Part shown: positions 1 through 5,298 of the stretch, piece by piece
How positions within the stretch are numbered: position 1 is the stretch's first letter
Layout of the letters: each line of letters starts with the position of its first letter
From: Sedimenticola sp.
GTDB taxonomy: Bacteria; Pseudomonadota; Gammaproteobacteria; Chromatiales; Chromatiaceae
Length of the DNA: 5,383 nt
Direction of reading: 5' to 3'
Assembly: GCA_026197195.1 (NCBI GenBank)
Contig: JAPHUG010000008.1
Coordinates: 1-5,383, forward strand
The notes under the pieces: generated by a model
What the model was told of the DNA's origin: nothing
Seen by the model: the letters and a program-made list of their open reading frames with translations, nothing else
The model's database searches: none
Made by a program: the position numbers and the translations under genes

Positions 1-85
1 GATAAATAAATTGAGATACCGTATCGTTGAGAGTATGGTGCAGGTATGCCTCGGATAGCCCGCTTAGATTCCCCCGGCCTCCTGC

Positions 86-98
86 ATCATATTATGAT
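86..98. promoter_or_regulatory. 13-bp perfect palindrome upstream of fur, possible operator or divergent -10
   Basis: The sequence ATCATA-T-TATGAT is a perfect inverted repeat around one central T, 68 bp before the fur start codon. Each arm read outward as TATGAT resembles a sigma70 -10 hexamer, so the element could serve a rightward fur promoter and a leftward promoter. No convincing -35 hexamer sits 16-18 bp away on the + strand. The AT-rich palindromic character recalls Fur boxes, but the match to the 19-bp consensus is poor, so Fur autoregulation is not shown. Nothing else in positions 1-165 looks coding. No leftward ATG-started gene could be placed there, so any divergent neighbour must start beyond the left edge. 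Confidence 0.3.
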
Positions 99-152
99 CA
101 GAGGAATAGAAGATGGCCGGAATGATACCTGATTCATGCGTTGAAAACACCT

Positions 153-157
153 GAGGT
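153..157 (+). promoter_or_regulatory. Shine-Dalgarno of fur, supports the TTG start
   Basis: GAGGT lies 8 nt before the TTG at 166, a normal spacing. An in-frame TAA at 157-159 blocks any upstream start. The next in-frame ATG falls at residue 40, inside the DNA-binding domain, so the TTG is the only start that keeps the conserved N-terminus. Confidence 0.8.
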
Positions 158-165
158 AACTTGTT

Positions 166-588
166 TTGGAAGATCAGGAAATTAGGAAGGCAGGCCTGAA
201 GGTTACGGCACCTCGGGTGAAAATATTAGAGTTGCTGGAGAACAGCGAGCAGCGCCATGTCAGCGCAGAAGATGTCTACCGGATGCTACTCTCCGCAAAT
301 GAAGATATTGGATTGGCCACGGTCTATCGGGTACTGACCCAGTTTGAAGAGGCCGGTTTGGTGGAGAAACACCACTTTGAGGATGGCCACTCTGTATTTG
401 AGCTCAATAAAGGCAAGCACCATGACCACATTGTCTGTGTGACCTGTGGACGGGTTAAGGAGTTTGTCGACGAGACAATTGAGGATCGCCAGAAGAAGAT
501 TGCCGATGAACTCGGTTTTCAGATCAGTGAGCATGACCTGGTGATCTATGGCAAATGTCTTGATGATGCCTGCGAAAGAAAGCCTTGA
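166..588 (+). CDS. fur: Ferric uptake regulator Fur
   Basis: This is a cytoplasmic metal-sensing repressor. With Fe(II) bound, Fur dimers block iron-uptake and related promoters. The 140-residue product is close to the family's usual length of about 140-150. Residues 1-80 form the winged-helix domain, with RKAGLKVTAPRVKILELL near the N-terminus and the recognition-helix region GLATVYRVLTQFEEAGLVEK at 49-68. The dimerisation and metal domain follows. It keeps H31, E79, H86, D87, H88, E106 and H123, which align with E. coli Fur metal ligands by a shift of two. The structural-zinc cysteines are present as C91/C94 in CVTC and C131/C136 near the C-terminus. Translation starts at TTG. The gene converges on recN with 25 bp between the stop codons. 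Family assignment is secure, because the HHDH motif and spacing fit Fur better than Zur or PerR. Which genes it controls is not visible here. Confidence 0.97.
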   Translation: MEDQEIRKAGLKVTAPRVKILELLENSEQRHVSAEDVYRMLLSANEDIGLATVYRVLTQFEEAGLVEKHHFEDGHSVFELNKGKHHDHIVCVTCGRVKEFVDETIEDRQKKIADELGFQISEHDLVIYGKCLDDACERKP

Positions 589-602
589 GAACGTTTTTGT
601 AA

Positions 603-616
603 CGGTTAACCGGTTA
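603..616. repeat. Two overlapping palindromes between the fur and recN stop codons
   Basis: CGGTTAACCG (603-612) and TAACCGGTTA (607-616) are both perfect 10-bp palindromes. They share six bases, and the second includes the recN stop codon. They have no loop, so they are more likely to be a protein site or chance than an RNA hairpin. Function is unknown. Confidence 0.3.
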
Positions 617-2293
617 TGAAACAGCCGCTTGCGGCTGTTCGATCATCTCCCTGGCATGGGCCAGGGTCTGGTCGGTCATCGTTATCCCGCCCAGCATTCT
701 CGCAATCTCTTCTACCCGCGCATCACCCGTCAATTCGGCCAGTGTTGTTTTTATTGAATGGTCTTGAGACGCCTTCTCTACACGCAGGTGGTGGTTGCCC
801 TGGGAAGCGACTTGGGGCAGGTGGGTGACACACAGCACTTGTTGAGTGGTGCCCAGCGCCCGCAACATGCGGCCGACAATCTCAGCGGTTCCTCCGCCAA
901 TGCCGACATCGACCTCGTCAAAGATCAGTGTGGGGACCTGAGTGCAGCTGGCTGTTGCCACCTGGATTGCCAGGCTGATGCGGGACAACTCGCCACCAGA
1001 GGCTACTTTAGCCAAGGGTCTTGGGGGATGCCCCGGGTTGGCGGAGACCAGAAACTCAATTCGATCAATACCCTGTGCTGAGGCCTTCTCTTCGGGGAGT
1101 GACTCAAGCGCTACCGCAAATTGTCCATTGGGCATGCCCAGAGCGTGCATCCCCTCTGTGACCTGCAGGCTTAGCTTTATGGCCGCTTTCCCCCGGGCCT
1201 TGCTGAGTGCCTGAGCGTTTTTAAAATACTCCTCCCGAAGCTGTAGGACCTCTTCTTCCAGTTCAGCCAGATGGGTGTCGGCATAATCCATCTCGTCGAG
1301 CTCTTGCTGATGCTGGAGTAAAAGCGCCGGGAGCGCTTCAGGCTTGACGCGGTATTTGCGGGCGGTATCGTGAATCTCCTGCAGGCGTCTATCAAGGTAA
1401 TCCAGTCGGCTGGGATCCAGATCCAGGTTATCGGTATAGTGCCGTAAACTCGAGAGTGCCTCGCTTATCTGTATAGAGGCGTTATCCAGTAGTTCGCAGG
1501 TTTCTTTAAGCGCTTGATCCAATTCACTAAATTCGATCAGTGCCTGATGAGCACGGTTGACCTGTGACAGGGCGGCGTTCTCCTCCTCATCAAGATGGTT
1601 CAGTGCGTTGTTGCACTGTTCGATCAGGCGGCCGGAGTGACTCAGGAGGGTGTGCTCCTGCACCAGCTCTGCGAGCTCGTTTTCACCCAGTTTAAGGTTG
1701 GTCAGTTCATTGAGCTGATAACGTAACAGATCAATACGGGCCCCTCGCTCCTGAGCATTACTCTGGAGCTGGGTCAGTTTTTGTTCTGATTGATGCCAGG
1801 CCTGAAAGCTGGCGGCCGTGTTTTGGCAGAGTGACTGATGTGCAGCAAACTCATCGAGTAATTGCCGCTGGTGGTCCCGGCGTAACAAGGACTGGTGGGC
1901 GTGCTGACCATGAATGTCGACGAGTTGTTCACCCAGTTGTTGCAGTGACTTCAGTGGTGCGGGTGAGCCATTAATAAAGGCCCGTGAGCTGCCGTTGCGG
2001 GTGAGCACGCGGCGCATAATGCACTGGTTGTCATCATCCAGGGCATGGGCTGTCAGCCAGCTGTTGACCGCAGGTAACTGCGTTGTATCAAAGAGGGCGG
2101 TGATCTCGGCCCGGTCACACCCGGTTCGAATCATGTCGTTATCCGCCCGGTCACCCAGTATCAGTCCCAAGGCATCAACCAGAATGGATTTTCCCGCACC
2201 GGTCTCGCCGGTCAGTACCGTCATACCTTGATGGAGGGTGACTTCCAACGTACTGACAATAGCCAGGTCTTTGATAGTGATCTGCTGCAACAT
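614..2293 (-). CDS. recN: DNA repair protein RecN (SMC-like ATPase)
   Basis: RecN is a cytoplasmic SMC-family ATPase recruited to double-strand breaks, where it supports RecA-dependent recombinational repair. The 559-residue product is full length for the family (about 550-560). The N-terminal ATPase half contains Walker A GETGAGKS at 29-36 and the VDIHGQHAHQSLL segment at 125-137. A long helical, coiled-coil middle runs from roughly 150 to 370. The C-terminal half carries the ABC signature ASGGELSR at 431-438, Walker B TLIFDEVD at 455-462 and the switch segment THLPQVAS at 490-497, so all catalytic elements are present. The ATG lies 6 bp after the nadK stop, and the weak SD AGGGA overlaps the end of nadK, so translation is probably coupled to it. 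No LexA-type box (CTG-N10-CAG) is seen just upstream, unlike the SOS-controlled E. coli gene. Confidence 0.97.
   Translation of the reverse strand: MLQQITIKDLAIVSTLEVTLHQGMTVLTGETGAGKSILVDALGLILGDRADNDMIRTGCDRAEITALFDTTQLPAVNSWLTAHALDDDNQCIMRRVLTRNGSSRAFINGSPAPLKSLQQLGEQLVDIHGQHAHQSLLRRDHQRQLLDEFAAHQSLCQNTAASFQAWHQSEQKLTQLQSNAQERGARIDLLRYQLNELTNLKLGENELAELVQEHTLLSHSGRLIEQCNNALNHLDEEENAALSQVNRAHQALIEFSELDQALKETCELLDNASIQISEALSSLRHYTDNLDLDPSRLDYLDRRLQEIHDTARKYRVKPEALPALLLQHQQELDEMDYADTHLAELEEEVLQLREEYFKNAQALSKARGKAAIKLSLQVTEGMHALGMPNGQFAVALESLPEEKASAQGIDRIEFLVSANPGHPPRPLAKVASGGELSRISLAIQVATASCTQVPTLIFDEVDVGIGGGTAEIVGRMLRALGTTQQVLCVTHLPQVASQGNHHLRVEKASQDHSIKTTLAELTGDARVEEIARMLGGITMTDQTLAHAREMIEQPQAAVS
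620..639 (-). terminator. Possible terminator hairpin at the 3' end of recN
   Basis: A 9-bp perfect GC-rich stem, AACAGCCGC/GCGGCTGTT with TT between the arms, covers the last codons of recN. Leftward, the U-tract after the stem is short (TTTCATAA), so intrinsic termination would be weak. It could also stop read-through from fur on the other strand, but no T-run follows there either. A 5-T run at 594-598 after fur has no clear hairpin before it. Confidence 0.35.
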
Positions 2294-2299
2294 CGCTGG

Positions 2300-3181
2300 T
2301 TATTTATCCCTGGGCGTGGTGTTGTGTTCACTCCAGCCCAGTTTTGTCCGAAGAATATAAAAGTGGTCATGGTTGATCGGATGGATCAGACGTACCGGGT
2401 TGACATGTTTTCTTATCGTGACGCGATCACCCTTCAGGGGCAGGCTGGTCTGGCCGTCACAGGTGACCCGAAGATGGACATTTTCTGCAGGATCACACAC
2501 TACGATCTCTATCTCACTGTCTCCATCCACCACGATCGGTCGGTTGCTCAGCGTATGCGGGCAGATCGGCACCAGCAGGGTGGCATTGAGATCGGTATGC
2601 AACAGGGGGCCGCCACCCGAGAGGGCATAGGCGGTGGAACCGGTTGGGGTTGAGATGATGATTCCGTCGGAGCGCTGAACATTGACAAAACTGCCGTCGA
2701 TGTAGGTTTCAAACTCGATCATGCGGGCGATGTTCCACTTATGCACCACCACATCATTGAAGGCGGTGTGGCAGACCCCGTCTATCTCGGCACTGAGAAG
2801 AAATCGGGACTCCTCACGGTACTCCCCTGAAAAGATCTGCTCCAGGGTTGTGAGCATCTCTTTGGGTGAAACATCGGCAAGAAAGCCGAGGCGACCCAGG
2901 TTGATACCCAGAAGCGGCACTTCATAATCCGCCAGACTGCGCGCGGTATGGAGCAGTGTGCCATCACCTCCCACCACGATTGCGAGATCAGATTCGACAC
3001 CCAAATCATCCAGTGATGCGGCAATCATCTTGTGATTGGGGACCCGACTGGCTGTGCTCTCTTCCAAAAGTACGCGATGACCACGCGCCATGAGATAACG
3101 CCCCAGTTCAATCAGGGTTTCACGGGGTGATACATCACCGTGTTTTCCTATCAGGCCGATGGTGTCAAATTTTTGCGGCAT
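2300..3181 (-). CDS. nadK: NAD kinase
   Basis: NadK phosphorylates NAD+ to NADP+ with ATP (or polyphosphate in some lineages) and is the cell's only direct source of NADP. Numbered from the ATG at 3181, the product is 293 residues, matching E. coli NadK at 292. The catalytic GGDG motif is at 71-74 with D73. The ND pair is at 142-143 in FNDVVVH, where E. coli has NE. The nucleotide-binding core DGIIISTPTGSTAY is at 172-185, and PHTLSNRP is at 208-215. The C-terminus ends with the conserved TKLGWS. The frame stays open upstream to an ATG at 3271, which would add 30 residues without family similarity. I prefer 3181 because MPQKFDTIGLIGKHGD aligns with the known N-terminus, although its SD is weak. 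The gene leads a probable nadK-recN transcript and is divergent from hrcA. Confidence 0.95.
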   Translation of the reverse strand: MPQKFDTIGLIGKHGDVSPRETLIELGRYLMARGHRVLLEESTASRVPNHKMIAASLDDLGVESDLAIVVGGDGTLLHTARSLADYEVPLLGINLGRLGFLADVSPKEMLTTLEQIFSGEYREESRFLLSAEIDGVCHTAFNDVVVHKWNIARMIEFETYIDGSFVNVQRSDGIIISTPTGSTAYALSGGGPLLHTDLNATLLVPICPHTLSNRPIVVDGDSEIEIVVCDPAENVHLRVTCDGQTSLPLKGDRVTIRKHVNPVRLIHPINHDHFYILRTKLGWSEHNTTPRDK

Positions 3182-3275
3182 GGGCGTTTCGTCGCTTAAG
3201 TATGAAGTTGTGATAGGGAACTTATCATGGTGCTGAAAGCCAGCCAACAGATAGCCGCTTCTTTTGGTCATCTGT

Positions 3276-3304
3276 TATCCATTCTTGACACTGCCATGGG
3301 TCAA
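3276..3304 (-). promoter_or_regulatory. Tentative leftward promoter for nadK-recN
   Basis: On the minus strand, TTGACC (3304-3299) is a good -35, followed after 17 bp by TGGATA or after 19 bp by GATAAC, both poor -10 candidates. It lies face to face with the hrcA -35, so TTGAC and GTCAA form an inverted repeat separated by 10 bp. If real, the start would fall near 3268, about 87 nt before the nadK ATG. The evidence is weak and another promoter between 3182 and 3275 is possible. Confidence 0.22.
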
Positions 3305-3313
3305 AATGATAAT
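3285..3313 (+). promoter_or_regulatory. Sigma70-type promoter of hrcA
   Basis: A consensus -35 TTGACA (3285-3290), an optimal 17-bp spacer and GATAAT (3308-3313, five of six matches to TATAAT) give a strong predicted vegetative promoter. Transcription should start near 3320, so the CIRCE operator begins at about the first transcribed bases, the classic arrangement for HrcA repression. No sigma32-like element was found in this interval. Confidence 0.75.
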
Positions 3314-3321
3314 CCCAACGG

Positions 3322-3348
3322 TTAGCACTCAATTAATAGGAGTGCTAA
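3322..3348. promoter_or_regulatory. CIRCE operator (HrcA binding site)
   Basis: TTAGCACTC-N9-GAGTGCTAA is an exact match to the CIRCE consensus, with both 9-bp arms perfect and the canonical 9-nt spacer. It lies just after the predicted hrcA transcription start and 53 bp before the hrcA GTG. Known biology: HrcA dimers bind CIRCE, and GroEL keeps HrcA active, so heat stress that occupies GroEL relieves repression. Here it predicts autoregulation of hrcA and, by read-through, an effect on grpE and dnaK. No second CIRCE exists in the window. Confidence 0.96.
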
Positions 3349-3390
3349 AGAGGTTGGCCTGATTGTTTTGGACTTGGTGATGGCGTTTCA

Positions 3391-3396
3391 GAGGGG
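3391..3396 (+). promoter_or_regulatory. Shine-Dalgarno of hrcA, supports the GTG start
   Basis: GAGGGG lies 5 nt before the GTG at 3402. An in-frame TGA at 3378-3380 limits upstream choices, and no other start codon lies between it and the GTG in this frame. Confidence 0.75.
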
Positions 3397-3401
3397 TAGG
3401 T

Positions 3402-4466
3402 GTGTCATTAAAAAAGGCGTCTAGTGAATTATCTGTCAACGGACGTGCGCAGCACCTTCTGAAAGTCCTGATCGAGCGTTATATTCAGGACGGAGAGCCT
3501 GTTGGTTCAAGAACGCTGTCCCGTGATTCGGGTCTGGATCTCAGTCCTGCCACCATCAGAAATGTGATGTCAGACCTGGAGGAGCTTGGTCTGGTCTCCT
3601 CACCACACACTTCGGCAGGCCGCATCCCAACGGTGTCCGGCTATCGGATGTTTGTGGATACGCTGGTCACGCTGAAACCGCTTGAGGCGGGTAAGATTCA
3701 GCAGTTGGAAACAGGGCTGTTCAGCTCTTCTGACCCCAAGATCCTGGTGGATTCTGCCTCTAAACTGCTCTCCCGACTGACACACATGGCCGGTCTAGTG
3801 ATGATTCCCCGGCGCAAGCAGCTGACCTTTCGGCAGATTGAATTCTTACCACTCTCCAGTAAACGGCTGTTGACCATACTGGTGACAACAGAGGGTGAGG
3901 TCCATAACCGGGTCATTGAGGTGCGTAAGAACTACACCCCGTCCCAGTTGGTGGAATTCGCCAATATCCTTAACCAGAGCTATACCGGCGCCTCGATGGA
4001 AGAGATGCATCAGCGGCTGGTGAAGGAGATGGAGCAGGCGCGCGCGGATATGAATCAAATCATGGCGCAGGCGCTGGAGATGGCGGAGCAGGTGATTGAT
4101 CCTGAGATTGGGGGTGATGATTATGTCATGGCCGGGCAGACCAATCTGATGGATTTCAATGATTTCTCCCAGATTAACAAGCTTAGAGAACTCTTTGATT
4201 CTTTTACGGAAAAGCATGAAATTTTGCACCTTTTGGATGGGTCAATGATGGCAGAAGGTGTGCAGCTGTTTATTGGTGAGGAGTCCGGCTATAAGCCGCT
4301 TGATCAGTGCAGTCTGGTCACCGCCTCCTATCAACTCGATAGCCAGGTGGCAGGGGTGTTGGGTGTTGTGGGTCCCACACGGATGGCCTATGACCGGGTG
4401 ATTCCCATTGTCGACATCACCGCCAAGTTGCTCAGTTCCGCCATGCAGTCCAGCAAGGATAAATAA
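3402..4466 (+). CDS. hrcA: Heat-inducible transcription repressor HrcA
   Basis: HrcA is a cytoplasmic dimeric repressor that binds CIRCE operators of chaperone genes. It depends on GroEL for folding, so it acts as a titration sensor of unfolded protein. The 354-residue product is typical in length (about 340-355). The N-terminal winged helix-turn-helix includes RAQHLLKVLIERYIQDGEPV (15-34), the helix SPATIRNVMSDLE (48-60) and the wing SSPHTSAGRIPT (66-77). A GAF-like and dimerisation region follows. It has the conserved IGEE at 291-294 and GVVGPTRM at 321-328 near the C-terminus. Translation starts at GTG. The gene is preceded by a sigma70-type promoter and a perfect CIRCE, predicting self-repression, and it heads the hrcA-grpE-dnaK cluster with a 138-bp gap to grpE. 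Family assignment is secure, and the matched operator next door supports it independently. Confidence 0.97.
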   Translation: MSLKKASSELSVNGRAQHLLKVLIERYIQDGEPVGSRTLSRDSGLDLSPATIRNVMSDLEELGLVSSPHTSAGRIPTVSGYRMFVDTLVTLKPLEAGKIQQLETGLFSSSDPKILVDSASKLLSRLTHMAGLVMIPRRKQLTFRQIEFLPLSSKRLLTILVTTEGEVHNRVIEVRKNYTPSQLVEFANILNQSYTGASMEEMHQRLVKEMEQARADMNQIMAQALEMAEQVIDPEIGGDDYVMAGQTNLMDFNDFSQINKLRELFDSFTEKHEILHLLDGSMMAEGVQLFIGEESGYKPLDQCSLVTASYQLDSQVAGVLGVVGPTRMAYDRVIPIVDITAKLLSSAMQSSKDK

Positions 4467-4479
4467 TTGGCCTGTATGG

Positions 4480-4507
4480 CTTGAAACCGCGTTAACCATC
4501 CCCAGAT
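4480..4507 (+). promoter_or_regulatory. Sigma32-like heat-shock promoter of grpE
   Basis: CTTGAAA (4480-4486), a 13-nt spacer and CCCCAGAT (4500-4507) match the RpoH consensus CTTGAAA-N13-14-CCCCATNT with one mismatch (G for T). It starts 13 bp after the hrcA stop codon, and transcription would begin near 4514, leaving a leader of about 90 nt before grpE. The element lets grpE respond to heat independently of CIRCE. Confidence 0.68.
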
Positions 4508-4540
4508 TGTGGTGATTAATCAGGCATTGTAGAAGAGAAT

Positions 4541-4560
4541 GGCCTCCCCAATGGGCGGTT
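4541..4560 (+). terminator. Hairpin with T-run in the hrcA-grpE gap (weak terminator or attenuator)
   Basis: Arms 4541-4548 and 4553-4560 can pair around a CAAT loop, with one T-C mismatch and two terminal G-T wobbles. The run TTTT follows at 4559-4562 and then CTTGT. This could partly end hrcA transcripts. Because it lies downstream of the sigma32-like promoter, it would also sit in the grpE leader as an attenuator or structural element. The imperfect stem keeps confidence low. Confidence 0.33.
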
Positions 4561-4601
4561 TTCTTGTGAATTATTAGTTATATCAAAAAGTTAGAGGAAA
4601 C
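4558..4601 (+). promoter_or_regulatory. Candidate fourU-like RNA thermometer masking the grpE ribosome-binding site
   Basis: The grpE Shine-Dalgarno GAGGA (4594-4598) has a spacing of 6 nt to the ATG. The segment GUUUUCUU (4558-4565) can pair with GAGGAAAC (4594-4601) in eight consecutive pairs: two G-C, four A-U and two G-U. That would bury the whole SD. The AU-rich 28-nt loop between the arms makes the structure marginal at best, as is usual for thermometers. The pairing is read directly from the sequence, and the function is inference. It is nearly compatible with the 4541-4560 hairpin, sharing only its terminal wobble bases. Confidence 0.25.
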
Positions 4602-4604
4602 AGG

Positions 4605-5198
4605 ATGAGTAAAGATCAGGACCAGGTCAGCGATCAGGACGTTGCTGAAGAGACGATCGAAGTCACTGGCGAGGTGGAATTGGCGTCAGAATCAGAAGCG
4701 GAATCGACTGAGGCGCAGACTCCTGAAGAGTTAACGCTGTTGCTGGAAGACGCCAGGGCCAAGGCCGATTCACACTGGGATCAGCTGGTACGGGTCCAGG
4801 CCCAGATGGACAACCTCCGCAAACGCCAGGAACGGGATCTTGAAAATGCCCATAAATTCGCCCTGGAGCGGTTTGTGAATGAGCTGTTGCCCGTGCGCGA
4901 CAGCCTGGAGATGGGTCTGGCGGCTGCCGCTGAGGAGAGCGCCACCATCGATAGTCTGAGAGAGGGAACTGAGCTGACCCTGAAGCTGTTCTGCGACACC
5001 ATGGAGAAATTCAACGTGGTCCAGATCAACCCCGAGGGGGAACCCTTTGATCCTGAATTACACCAGGCAATGAGTATGATGCCGCGCAGCGATGTGCCTG
5101 CAAATACCGTGGTTGTTGTGGTGCAAAAGGGCTACACCCTGAATGGTCGTCTGGTTCGCCCAGCGATGGTGATGGTATCCCAGGAAGAAGCAGGGTAA
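4605..5198 (+). CDS. grpE: Nucleotide exchange factor GrpE
   Basis: GrpE is the cytoplasmic dimeric co-chaperone that drives ADP release from DnaK and so resets the DnaK-DnaJ folding cycle. Its own heat sensitivity also makes it a thermosensor in E. coli. The 197-residue product matches E. coli GrpE (197). Residues 1-45 are a disordered, strongly acidic tail rich in E, D, S and T. The long dimerisation helix (about 45-85) includes RVQAQMDNLRKRQERD. The helical-bundle region has ERFVNELLPVRDSLE (88-102). The C-terminal beta domain that contacts the DnaK ATPase carries FNVVQINPEGEPFDPELHQAM (136-156; key residues G145, F148, P150 and H153) and VVQKGYTLNGRLVRPAMVMVS (172-192). The gene starts at ATG after a good SD, has its own sigma32-like promoter, and lies 100 bp before its partner gene dnaK. 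Nothing is truncated or unusual. Confidence 0.97.
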   Translation: MSKDQDQVSDQDVAEETIEVTGEVELASESEAESTEAQTPEELTLLLEDARAKADSHWDQLVRVQAQMDNLRKRQERDLENAHKFALERFVNELLPVRDSLEMGLAAAAEESATIDSLREGTELTLKLFCDTMEKFNVVQINPEGEPFDPELHQAMSMMPRSDVPANTVVVVVQKGYTLNGRLVRPAMVMVSQEEAG

Positions 5199-5204
5199 GT
5201 CGAC

Positions 5205-5232
5205 CTTGAAAAGTGCGGGGTTATCCCCATCT
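5205..5232 (+). promoter_or_regulatory. Sigma32 heat-shock promoter of dnaK
   Basis: CTTGAAA (5205-5211), a 13-nt spacer and CCCCATCT (5225-5232) match the RpoH consensus CTTGAAA-N13-14-CCCCATNT at every defined position. It begins 7 bp after the grpE stop codon, and transcription would start near 5239, giving a dnaK leader of about 60 nt that is AT-rich. It should make dnaK strongly heat-inducible apart from grpE and hrcA transcripts. Confidence 0.86.
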
Positions 5233-5240
5233 GTGATAAC
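5217..5240. repeat. Overlapping inverted repeats across the dnaK promoter -10 and start site
   Basis: GGGG-TTAT-CCCC (5217-5228) is a perfect short inverted repeat between and into the -10 of the sigma32 promoter. A second, overlapping repeat, GTTATC-N9-GATAAC (5220-5225 and 5235-5240), spans the -10 to the predicted start. The second has the same 9-nt spacing as CIRCE but unrelated arm sequence. These could be an operator or coincidence; no regulator is identifiable. Confidence 0.35.
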
Positions 5241-5298
5241 AACCGAAACACATATTTTGTAAATCATTTTAAGAAACAGTTAACCGGAGAGACAAACA

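Noticed and set aside
1..19. GATAAA-rich stretch at the left edge as a Fur box.
   Set aside because: Only about 10 of 19 positions match the Fur consensus, no symmetry is visible, and it is cut off by the window edge.
1..165. A divergent bamE/omlA-type gene, often found beside fur in gammaproteobacteria.
   Set aside because: The minus strand here has no ATG-started frame with a lipoprotein signal. Candidate frames hit stops quickly, so such a gene could only start left of the window.
2228..2653. 141-codon plus-strand open frame antisense to nadK and the recN start.
   Set aside because: It lies opposite two clearly conserved genes, its translation resembles no family I know, and no SD or promoter supports it. 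It is a shadow of the coding strand.
3182..3271. In-frame 30-codon upstream extension of nadK from an ATG at 3271 (323-residue version), with a GGAT-like SD.
   Set aside because: The extra residues show no resemblance to NAD kinases, and the 293-residue version matches the family's length and N-terminal alignment. A longer form cannot be fully excluded because the SD at 3181 is weak.
3846..4229. 127-codon minus-strand open frame inside hrcA.
   Set aside because: It is antisense to an intact, conserved hrcA, and its H/L/R-rich translation is typical of a shadow frame.
4467..5298. A second CIRCE before grpE or dnaK.
   Set aside because: No TTAGCACTC or GAGTGCTAA arm occurs in either gap. The GTTATC-N9-GATAAC repeat shares only the spacer length.
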